Shown in pieces: positions 43,487-54,151 of a stretch of 64,000 nucleotides of DNA. Source of the stretch: Protonemura montana (lineage: Eukaryota; Arthropoda; Insecta; Plecoptera; Nemouridae); the NCBI GenBank assembly GCA_947568835.1, contig OX387602.1, positions 26,029,021-26,093,020 of the forward strand. The letters are read 5' to 3'. Under the pieces are notes generated by a model. The model was not told the origin of the DNA and made no database searches. It saw nothing but the letters and a program-made list of their open reading frames with translations. How positions within the stretch are numbered: the first letter of the stretch is position 1; the number at the start of each line of letters is the position of its first letter. The translations under genes and the position numbers were made by a program.

Positions 43487-43632
43487 GTCATATCAACTAG
43501 GATAGTGGAGAGGTCATATCAACTAGGATAGTGGACGGGTCATAGCAACTAGGATAGTGGACAGGTCATAGCAACTAGGATAGTGGACAGGTCATAGCAA
43601 CTAGGATAGTGGACAGGTCATAGCATCTAGCG
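43487..43632 (+). repeat. 26-bp minisatellite, five full units plus a partial
   Basis: GTCATA(T/G)CAACTAGGATAGTG starts at 43487, 43513, 43539, 43565, 43591 and 43617, always 26 bp apart. The last unit decays after GTCATAGCATCTAG. Units have no spacers between them, so this is a simple tandem array. Confidence 0.93.
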
Positions 43633-43927
43633 GGTAGATACTGCGTAAAGCGCAGCTCGCCACTTGGCTGGTCGCAACCATGAGTTAAAATGTGCGAAAT
43701 TGAAAGCAGCATCGCATCGGTGATTTACCGCTGCATTGTTTCTTGTACAAAAAGTAAATCCATGGCCATACCGCATGAAATATCGCCGCACAAAACAAGA
43801 ACAGCTTGCGGCACAATGGGGAATAAATCACGCTCCATGCTCTCCAATGTATGCTTTTGGTACCTACTATAAATGTAGAGATAGGATACCTGAATTAAAC
43901 TTTGTTATCGTAACAAAATGCATGTGA

Positions 43928-43957
43928 ATATTTCCAATGAATTCTCATTGGAAATAT
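43928..43957. repeat. Perfect 13-bp hairpin with 4-nt loop
   Basis: ATATTTCCAATGA, then ATTC, then TCATTGGAAATAT. The arms are fully complementary. It could form a cruciform or RNA hairpin; no gene or poly-T tract adjoins it. Confidence 0.85.
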
Positions 43958-46900
43958 CTTGCCAATGAATTAATTGCCTATTATAATATTACGAAATAAT
44001 TGACATGACAAGGTAAATATGCTCGAAGAGAATAATAACATGATGAATCGACAAACGCAAACATTTTCATGAATGTACTGCACCATAGTAAATAAAAGTT
44101 GTCATTTCTGTCAAGTACCATTGAGGGACGGCTTGGAGGAAAGACGAATAAACTTTCCGAGACAAACGTGTAACGTGTAACCAGAAAGTTTGGCATAGTT
44201 TCTACTTCCTAGCGGACAACCTCTGCACCACGGGGAAGTTCAGTATGCAACGTATTTATCTCAATAAAAATAATTCAGCACAGCTGAAGCTCACTTCCAG
44301 ACATTGCAGTAGCGTTGCTTCACCCCAGTAAAGCATCCTTTTGAAAGGTAGCACTCGCATTCAACCAGCCAGGAGCAAACCGCGTTCACATCCTCCTTAA
44401 TTCAGTTTTCAAAGCATTTCTCCGGCTGCAAATAATAGCGGCCGCGTAAAGCATGACCAAACGAGCAGTTCGGCGTACTGTGAGGTCGACGCGACGCCGA
44501 AGCCGACGACGCCGACGAGGCCGAGGGAGAATCGCCACCACTATGACCCCGTCGGTAAACGGGTTACGCACTGGCCGTGATGTATTTGCCAATCAAGCGT
44601 TACAATTGCGGGGAGTGAAGTTACACATTCGGTTCGTTAGGACTGAGGCCTATTGTCCACCACAACATGGCAACCCCATACAATTAGAGCATTATCGTGG
44701 ACGGGGAGAACGAAGTGTGGTGGTCAAAGGACCTTGTGATACGTGGGAATCAAGAATATCCAAGAGAATTCTTTTTATGAACATATGTCGCGGTGGTTTT
44801 ATCTTTTGCAAAACCATGTGGGTGATATCTGGTAGAGAAAAATGTGTGATTTTAAAAACAATTTAATTGCAGAGCAGATGTATGAATGTTTTCAAGAGCC
44901 ATTATTGCAATAATTACCAAACTAATTTCGTCTTCTTGCACAAATCAAAAGAACGCGTCTGAGATATGTTCCTCACACTTCTCTTGACGGTACCTCTACG
45001 CGTTAAGATGAGGTGAAGCAAAGCCGAACACGAAAGCCAGACAGAACACATTAAAACTCGTGATGGACGATTTAAGTGTTGTCTGGAATTCTGCCATTTC
45101 ATTTCACATTTGCTTCGCATGGGCCGTTTGGCGGCCGTCCGCTGTTGCTCTCAGGATTCTATCAATTGCATGCGCGGTATGTAGAACTGCAACGACCTAC
45201 AACTCGCGCGCAGGATAATCTTTCTCTTTCTGGCGAGACACTGCAGTATAAGGAAAGTGTTGTGAATGAAAATGGGAAAGTTTCGCTAGCCGTTTGGGCG
45301 AACTGTAAATAATAAGAGGTTGACCCAAATATGATCGAAACGGTCGCGAATCCTGTGGGACCGCCGGAGCAAGGAAGGTACCTGCAGGATGGCGACGCAA
45401 AACCCCGCTCGACGAGGTTACAACGAATCAACGAACCCACGCGGAAATATCGACCACATCCACGTTTAGGTATTTCAATAAATGCTTTTCAACCGACTAC
45501 ATCGAATTTTCAAAAATGGAAAGTTACTACGTCGTTCGTTTACTATTTCTTGTTACAGACTCATGTTTCTAAAAGTTGTCCTTTATCCGACTGTAGTTTT
45601 TTTTTTCTTACAACAGTAAAGCAACGCCTATTTTAAAATTTAAACGTTTTTTCAGGATTCACCAGTAACCTATTGCCTTTTTCTTTTGGGTTAATGTTGC
45701 GAGAAGCTTGTATGATCGCCAATTTTTACTGGGGGTTTTTATCCTGAAAAAAAAAACATCTATAGATAAGTGCCTCCAAAAGTGTAAGAAAATGCACATT
45801 TGACAAACGTAGCAGCCCCGACAAAGCTACTACGCTAAGTTCGCATAGCAGTGATCGGCACCCGACTATTTTGGAGGAGTGATCTCGAGTTGATTCGCTG
45901 CGTAATTGGATTTGCGTAACTTCCGCCCATGGACGACGCTCAAGCTCAAGTCCCGGGCCGCGGAAAGCAATTAAAGGCATCACTCCCCGCCCCATTGTTT
46001 TCCAACGCCACGCCACGCAATCAAATCAATCTCTAATTATAATTCTTATGCGCCCGGCCGCTAAGTGCAAAGCTCCAATGAGATTCTTCAGCGAGTTTGT
46101 GTCCACAGTCTCGACGTGGATGACCTGATTTTTGTGTAAACAGATCGCGTTGATGAGTGAATTGTAAAGCGACAACGATGGGGTTTCTTGCACGCAGCAT
46201 GCGGTGCTGCGCTCCTTCGGCATGTGAAATACAGTTTAAATGTTGAGTCTAACATCGGAAGTGGTATCGAATCTTCAATTATTATTCCTAGCCGAGTCTC
46301 GCGTGTCAACTGCATATGCTGCGATGTAAATTGCAATCTCATCGAGATTATAGTTTGGTAAAACTAATAAAAGCAAAAGTAAATCTCTGGTTTAATTAGG
46401 TCTTCCATCTTACAGTCATTAGGAGGAGGAGAGACGCGCCGGAAGTAGGTATGTGTACTAAGCTAGCTAGAAGTATAGGTAGTCGAATTTTGACTACACG
46501 ACATGCGATGCATATCCTTGCCAATTAATTCTACCCCAATTAGCATGAGAAACATAAGAAACTGTTTTCCGAGCAAGTTTCTCTGAGTTTTGTCAATAGA
46601 ACACCACCCTCCACCCCCACTTGCCACCCCCACACAGATCACACGCGCTTGAAATTGTCATCTGCCGGTGGACCGCGTCTCTGAGGGCACTTCTTGAGCG
46701 AGACCTCCTTGCCCAAAGTAGGAACTGGAGTACGACCGTGATTTGTTAGTCAACTTTCGAGGCATGTCAATAGGTTTCTGTTGATTTTGGCATCCAAATT
46801 TGAACGAACATGCGGAATTCTTGAGCTAAGGATTTCTAATTCACGAGCAACTTTCAAGAGGTTGCTTTGGGTAGCTAGCTCCTTTTTGTCGTCGGTCTCA

Positions 46901-49075
46901 TGCAGCTAAATATGAAATTGAAGTGTACAGTTCACGAGACGCCTCCGTCTTGACTCGACCTTGAAGAGCAATGCATACGGTTACGGTGCACAGCATACAC
47001 GCCAAATGCACAGACGTGAAACTCGTTCAACCTCAATCTGGACCGCATTGTCTCCGACAACACTGCAGTGCATCCCGACGCTGGCTGGTCGCGTCTTTTC
47101 TTGTTTCTAACCAAGACTGTCAGCCCCACGAACATCGAGCGCGCTACCAGCGCTAGTTAGCACGGAACAAGCGGCAAGAAGTCGCTCGCTAAGAACAATT
47201 TGTTCCACTCACCAATTACAGTCAAAAATAAATGCACGAAAACGCCACTTCCGAGCTCCCGAGAAGAAATTTGACACCAAACAGACACATTGAGCACATT
47301 TTAAATCTTGGCACTGCCATTTCACCCCTTCTTAACAGTACCCGTGTGGCCCCTAGCTGTGCGGTGTGCTCTTAGTCCCTAGGCCTCGGTCACGCCTCGG
47401 AAGTTAATCATACGAGATAAGGGAGATAAAGCGAGTCACACGGCGCGCGAAGGGCTGAGTTTAATTTCGAGCCCCATGCCGTCTTGGCTTTGGTCTTGGC
47501 AAGGCTTATACGGCTAAGAGAGTTGCGAGGCGCAAAAGTCTGTTGTAAGCCTCGCGCGAGCCTGTAGGACATTTACAGGACGCCTATTGAATTACAGAGG
47601 ATACGTTAGGTGAGAGCCCAAGTTGGAGGTGAAATGTTATAGAAATAATCATTATTGCTGTGTCAAAAGGTCCGGTCTCTGAGATTTGCTTCTGGTGTTA
47701 ATGCGAAGACAAGACGAGTGGGCGAGAGAGTAAGCACAGTAATTAGTTGGAAACGATGAGAAGAAATCCGGTTCAAATCAGGTAAAAGAGAAGAAATAAA
47801 TCTTAAAGTTAGCTTAATCCAGGACAGCAAAATCGAAATGCTTTCCGAATGAGATAAAAAAATCCCAGCTAGGAATGTCAAAGAACCGATAAATTTTATT
47901 GCACCCCCGGAAACTGAAAAGGAAACTGTATCCGCGCATCGCGGCCGATTTCTCTAGCCGCGTGCGTACTTCGGCCGAGCCGGATTGGCAAGACATGACA
48001 TGAATGGAACGTAAAGTACCACCCCAACCGACCGCCGACGATCATACATTTGGCGTCTCGCTCCACGAGAACTTCTTTCAGATGCTGGCCGCCGCCGAGG
48101 ACGCCAGAGTAAATCTTTGTGCTGGCACCGTTTCGTGAAACTAAATTGATATTGGAAAATGCCCGGGAAATATACTGAGGTCGCGTACAGTGAGGGGTCG
48201 TCATCAAAAGGGGTCGTTATTAGTATTTGCTGCAAAAATGACGACATCGCTTTTTCTTTTGACAACGAAAATGAAAGTGAATTGCACATGACTGCGATTG
48301 AGCCGTCGGCGACATCCAAAATCCGCTCTAATGCCAAACGAAATATCCGCAATTTTTTTGGCTTTTGGTATCTAATTATAAAATATTATAATATTATTTC
48401 AAATACTTGCTCTATGCCGTTATAGAGCATGTATTTATTTCGGCAGCAAACCCAAGGAAGATAATTATGAGGATGAGAAAGTTGGAGACAGCAAACTTTT
48501 AAAAGCTTTCAAGTTTTTAATAGAACTTCTAGAATGGCGAGTCAAATTTTGTGGCAAGCTTTCAGTAAGTGCTCGATAATATAGTTTACTGGCTTGCTAG
48601 TTTATTCGAGACCGTTATACGTAAAGTTTGTCTGTACTCATTATTATCATAATGGAAGTTATTGACGATTCCGAATGAAAGTTTATCCCGTAAATTAAGG
48701 TTATGGCCAATTATGTCTAATATCTACGTGGAAAGATTTATTAAAATAGTTTTAACTGCTACATTCCGAAATTAAGAAATACATGTGCACCAGTATATAA
48801 AATCAAAATACACAAGAAAAACCGAATGACAGCGATGTTTACGTTGGGTTCTAAATTCAATTCGCTTCGACTTTCTTTGTATAAAAAATAACTCTAAAAT
48901 TAACTCACTTGCTAAATAATCCCTAGACAGGTTAACTAACCCTGTGACATTAGATTACCCTCGGCTGATTACTCAGTAATCACTCACCGGTGGTGACAGA
49001 CGGATGCTGAGGGCAGATTGGAAGACGACTGCTGATGGTCTACTGGCGAGACGATACAAGGCGATCGCTCTCTCA
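43958..49075. other. No gene recognised
   Basis: Contents: the hexamer tract at 44.5 kb and a C-run cluster at 46.61 kb. ORFs at 44453-44866, 45331-45636 and 48159-48425 are not recognisable and lack exon signals I would trust. Confidence 0.55.
44486..44526 (+). repeat. Degenerate GACGCC/GCCGAC hexamer tract
   Basis: CGACGCGACGCCGAAGCCG followed by more GCCGAC-like units. It makes an arginine-rich ORF start that is a by-product of the simple repeat. Confidence 0.8.
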
Positions 49076-49275
49076 CCACGGCCACATTGAGATAGGTGTG
49101 CGCGCGTGCTGCCGCCCCATGCTTATACTAGAGCGCCGCGAAGCGTCGGCCGGCGTCGCCTCCATCCGACGTCCGTCGCGGCGCCTGCGCCCGACACGAC
49201 GCCTCGCGTGCAAGACGTTACGAGGATGCATCGACAACGCCGCCGCTGTCGCTAATCGATTGCCACCGCCCTATT
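49076..49275. promoter_or_regulatory. CpG-rich patch, possible promoter
   Basis: By my count about 33 CpG dinucleotides lie between 49078 and 49260, in a region whose flanks have few. It contains GACGCC/GGCGTC-type words. It is followed immediately by an ATG (49293) opening a hydrophobic signal-peptide-like stretch that ends at a GTACGT donor (49347). A promoter plus first exon on the plus strand is possible but unproven. Confidence 0.35.
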
Positions 49276-49346
49276 CTTCAGACATTTCGCGAATGCAACA
49301 ATGGGCAATTGTTATTTTCATTACCATTGTTCAGTGTTGTTGTATG

Positions 49347-52300
49347 GTACGTATAAAGTGCACTATAGATTTTACTGGCGAGTTATTTCAGACTATGACT
49401 AGTTGCTAAAAAAACGAGTTCAGGAAAATGCTCACAAAATGCCTTTAAATTATGTCTTTTGTGTATCCTCCGTGGTTTTTATAGGAATTTTCCATAAGAG
49501 TGAAATGCGATAAGGGGTAAAATTAAAGTCGTTGCTGCAGTGGACCAACCTCGAAACGGTGTTAAGATATCCCCTTGGCTTGGCAAGGGGCTATGGACCC
49601 GGCTGGCGAGTTTATGAACGAGAGCGGAGGAATTATTGTCCAGACACCAGACAATAGAAGAGAATCCCTCGAAAAGTTGCACGATTTCAGCTGGCAGCGA
49701 GTCGCACAGCGGTCATGTCCCATAACGAAACTTTTCTTTCCGTCCCCCTGAGATAAGACCAATTTTTCGCAATAATTTGTCGCGGGCCGCGACGCAAAAA
49801 GTGTCGATGTGAACTAGAAATTGACTGTTGTCGCGCGTCCGATTCGTTGTCTCGTTGGTCGCGGCGGGCCGGGACGCGCCGGTTGCTGTTTCACCTCGTT
49901 GCGCAGATCCTGCAAGACCTCGATAAGCCGATCCAATATTGTTCTCCGCAAACCGAGAGGAAACATTCATAAAACTTGGCGCTGTTGTGGTGATAGAAAA
50001 TCTTGGTGCGCCGCGCGGCAGTGTCTGATCTCATTTTAAAACGGTATAAGAAACATACCAGAGAAGAGTGTTCTTATTGTGCATTCGTTACGCAAATCTT
50101 ACAACATTTTACAACGATTTGAAAAAGTCGCGACTTTAAATGAAAATAAACAATAAATAAAAATGAGAAAGGCGGAAAGAATATGAGAGAAAGAATGAAT
50201 TTGAAAGATAAACAAGCACTTAAAATAAAAATGTATGTGAATGGGTAAATACCAGAAATCGCAATTTCTGAAATGGAACATGGCTGTTTCGCTGGCACGC
50301 AGAATTGACGCTCTTTATGGATCTTCTTCCAAGACATTCACAGAGGATTCATTACTCCAACATGACAAACATCGAAAGAGCAACAACAAAGTTTCAAGAC
50401 GCACATCTTCAAGAAAAGAAACTGAACTGAAAGGGAACAGAAACAATTCTTGGGGAAATGTCACGCAAAAACCACATACTCGTATCCGGCATCAAAATGA
50501 AATTAATTATTCTCTATGAGCTAACAAGGAGTAACCCCGGCACCTAATTAACCTCGGTCACCAACTAATCCTTCCACCACACCTGCGCGGAGAAGGTGAC
50601 AGTTAGATACTTGGCCGCGTTACGCGACCATACCCCACCATATATGTGTAAATATGTTATGTTACAATGCGAGCAAAGCAACACATAGTGCTTTTGTTGT
50701 TCAACCTGAGGAAAAGCGTTGTCAGAGTTAGAGTTCATTTTCATTTTCCAAGAGCTTGCAAACATTTGCTGTCTCAACCTGAGAATCCACCATGCGTGTG
50801 ATATGCCTGTCCACTGGTATCATCGCATTTTTGCAGCGCGTACTGGCAAATTAATTCGAAGCACTTTCTGTTTTATTATCTTTGTAAGTGGTTATACCCA
50901 TCGAGCTTGTGTTTTTCAAGTAGGGTCTACCATGTAATTTTGTTCAACTATGTTTTGAATTTAAACTTACTGGCTTTCAAATTCAAACGCATCACTAAAT
51001 GGTCGTTATAAAAAAGATAAAATAATTGCTATTTCAGGAAAGCTAACAGCTGTATTTGTCTAATTTTAGTGCTTTTGTTGGACACTCTATTCTTTGGGAG
51101 ATCGGTATTATTGCTGGGTAGTATTGAGTGCTCAACTCAATACGAATAATGTAAGTTTACGTTTCACAATTCTGCACGACTGGAAATCTATTTTTGACAA
51201 AGAAAAACTAGCCAGATCTAAAAAATGGAATAAGCTACAAATGGATGCCGATCGCCCAACCAACGCCTGACCAGGGCATGTATTGCTTAACATCAACTCA
51301 TCCAACTTGTTCTTACATATTTAACCAAATGATCACTGAATTTACATCCCTTCTTGTTTCTGTGCTCGATTGTTGTGCTCGATTTTGTATGCAATGTGCA
51401 CATTTGCAAATGCTGTCATAAAGCGTATATATTTTTTAATTATGTCTGCTGTATTTTTTACTTTTCGAGCAATATAAATTTATAGTGAGCTTACTCCGCC
51501 TATTATATCAATACAAAATGTTTATTGCGTTACAATGGTCGAAATTGATGTCTAGTTAACGTGACATATGCTGTTATTACTGTGGAGTTTAGTTATTTAG
51601 CAGTATAAATAATACATGACACAGGGTTCCTTCAAACTTACTTCATATTGAGAATGTCTCATGTAGCTCTCGCCGAAGGTTACCAGTAATTTCATTGGCA
51701 GGTAAGTAATGCAGCACTTAGCTTTTAGATCACCCTAAGTATGGTGTCACACTTAGACACGGATTTACATTTGCACTTTACGCTAGAACTCACCGATCTC
51801 TTTTAACTAATGAGGGGCCTTCGCGACAACCGCCTCGTCAACGCTACCTGTGCAAATACCCAGTCTATGCCGGTAAACTGCAGGTGAAAATCTGAACTAA
51901 CTCGGCCATCGCACCGAATATTGTAAGTGTATATGGGAATTGTGTTGCCGCTTTAGATGCATAAGTAGTTATCCTGTTAGGTTTTGGGTGTTAATATCCC
52001 ATCTAATCACCTTTCAAGCTGGAAGTCAATTCTAAGTTGATGATTGAGGACAGGGAGGGCAGCTGCCATGACTATATAATAATCTGTGAATGTCTAATTA
52101 ATAGTGGCTGGTATACCTACATACCAGACAATTACTGATCATAATCCTCCCCAGCGCTGTATAGTTGCGTCATATGTGATCAATGATCAACCTGTTGCAA
52201 TAATCACAATGTCGACATCATCCACACAATTGATAACGCATAACCATCCGGTCTATCACAGGAAACTCCCAATGTGATGGATTGATGTTTGGCTGGGTTA

Positions 52301-53242
52301 TTGAAATCTATCATGGATTAAGGATTGATTGATATACTTATATCGATGTCTGGCATGGATTCAGAATTGATTCACGCGAGCATTGTCTCTCATGACAGGA
52401 ATACCTACTTTAAATTTAGAAGCAAAGCGCATCACTAGAACATTACACATTCGATGGGAAATGAGTTTACATTCTAAACATGGAACATTGAGGTAATCTT
52501 TTCAATCATTTGTATGCTTCTCGATTTGTGCGGTTCTTGATTTGCGGCGCTTTCCAATTATACTTTTCTCGGAAACGAACCAATCCTTTTCTGTAGCCTG
52601 AGTCAGGAACGTGCATGAAAAAAAATTCTAGAAGGTATCAAGAAACTTTTTACGTGCGAAATTTTAATTTGGTGCTGTACTATAACCGAAATTGAAAAAT
52701 TCTTGCCAATTTTTACAGAAATAAGAGTTAGAGAAAACTCTCCTAATAGTTCTGGAATAAATGTGACCAAAATAATATTTATTCATAATTATAGGCGATA
52801 TAACACAGCCACTCATAGTAGGTACCTAGCACCTACTAGTACATGCTAGTACCATAGAATAATGACAGGTTAGCATTATTCTATGCTAGTAAGTACCTAT
52901 TAGCAACTCCTAGCATCTTTTGTTATGGCATAAGTTTTGCAGTAGCAAGGGTATAGAAACGTGCATTGTAAATTAAACTCTGAGCTCTGGGTCTCAAGAT
53001 TGACACCAGCACTCAAATGAAGAGGGAAGAGAGCCGGATTCAAAGCGTATGATGTTCCCATCAACAATAAGGTAGAAATTACTGACGAGAACCATGAATG
53101 TGTAAAGATGTGTCCGTTAATTGGAACCACTACCATCTGACAAAACGTAGGACATGGTTGCGGATGCAGAGAGAGTAGGAAATGGATAGGGTTCTTTAGT
53201 TGTGAAAGGGTTTAAAAAAGTAGTCGGTATAATTATAACTAA
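49347..53242. other. No gene firmly recognised; 3' flank of FAM234 at the right end
   Basis: A 92-codon ORF at 50241-50519 (plus) is serine-, lysine- and arginine-rich with no known domain. The hairpin at 52.86 kb and AATAAA on the minus strand at 52778-52783 lie toward the FAM234 3' end. Confidence 0.5.
52853..52885. repeat. Perfect 12-bp hairpin with 9-nt loop
   Basis: CATAGAATAATG at 52853-52864 pairs with CATTATTCTATG at 52874-52885. Further imperfect pairing involves the surrounding CTAGTA and GTACCTA words. It lies about 750 bp past the FAM234 stop. Confidence 0.8.
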
Positions 53243-53248
53243 TTTAAT
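53243..53248 (-). terminator. Candidate poly(A) signal (ATTAAA) for FAM234
   Basis: ATTAAA reads on the minus strand about 395 nt after the FAM234 stop. A canonical AATAAA on the same strand lies farther away at 52778-52783, about 860 nt after the stop. No AATAAA was seen closer. Either or neither may be used; these hexamers are common in AT-rich DNA. Confidence 0.2.
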
Positions 53249-53288
53249 AATGGAGAAATTAATACTAGACTATATATAGATAGAGAAA

Positions 53289-53336
53289 TGATTGATTGAT
53301 TGTTGATTTGAGATTGTTGATTTGAGATTGTTGATC
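53289..53336 (+). repeat. Short tandem repeat (ATTG then 14-bp ATTGTTGATTTGAG units)
   Basis: ATTGATTG is followed by ATTGTTGATTTGAG at 53299 and 53313, and a partial third unit at 53327. It lies in the 3' flank of FAM234 and could be within its 3' UTR. Confidence 0.75.
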
Positions 53337-53642
53337 AAGGGATCCTCCAAATGTATGCTAATAAAAATAAGATACTGAAAGTCAAGGTATGGAGCTCATT
53401 CAAGAATATAAATATTTCAGTAGGTACAAACCCTTCTGGGTTGCTTCTTACAATCAATACAGAACACATTGAACAATATATTTTTTCAACTCTAGTCAAA
53501 AGAAAGCATTCTTTGTAAAATTTCTTCACACAGTTCTTTATGCCATGACTTACATGTTTAAAAATAAAACACACACCACACTTTGCTACTACGCACATAA
53601 ATAAAATATATTTCACAAAACAAAAGCCTCGGCAAAAGCTTA

Positions 53643-54151
53643 TTACTTGCATCTTGATCTGAAGTATCCTTTCCCATTCCACCCCAGATAACCCGGCCAA
53701 CTTTGCTTGTTGAATGGCAGGACGGTGGAGCAGCGTTCGTTGAATGCAAGATTGACGCAGCGGCAGGTCACTCGAATCCGGTACACCGTCATCTGGCCAA
53801 GCGGCATGTTGACAGAGTCGAATGAAGCTTGTTTGGCCTGCTCCCTGGCGGAAGATCCAGGCACCACGCAGTCAGCGGTGACAGAAGACTCGATTGCGGC
53901 TGCATCCATCCCCAAGAACTTGCCTACGAAATGTAACGCGGTAATTTCATTGCAATTATGATTGCCTCAATACCTAGATGAATAACTGAAATGAAACTCA
54001 CTGGAATCTCGGCGTGCCTCGGCTAGCTTTTGCTGGACGCATTCTCGGAATGAAGCACCACCTTGCGGTTCCGTTACCGCTGGCAACCAGTATGTGGCGA
54101 ACACAACGTCTATGCTGTCCTTGCTTCCATCCAGAGATGGTACCAACGATC
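53643..54151 (-). other. FAM234: FAM234 exons 11-12: conserved C-terminal module
   Basis: Exons 54151-54002 and 53923-53643, joined across a 78-bp intron, code for residues 854-996. Seen directly: a VDVVFATYWLP stretch, a GQMTVYR stretch, cysteines at 957, 959, 968 and 995, and a W/G-rich end (SWPGYLGWNGKGYF). I associate these motifs with the C-terminal part of invertebrate FAM234 proteins from memory of the family. The even spacing of cysteines suggests a disulfide-stabilised extracellular module, which is inference. Confidence 0.8.

Noticed and set aside
43487..43632. CRISPR array
   Set aside because: Units are contiguous 26-bp repeats without unique spacers, in a eukaryotic sequence.
44453..44866. 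137-codon ORF with arginine-rich start
   Set aside because: The arginine run is the translation of the GACGCC-type hexamer repeat; the rest is unrecognisable.
48159..48425. 88-codon ORF starting MPGKYTEVAYSEG
   Set aside because: Slightly coding-like composition, but no known domain, no conserved neighbour and no convincing splice sites.
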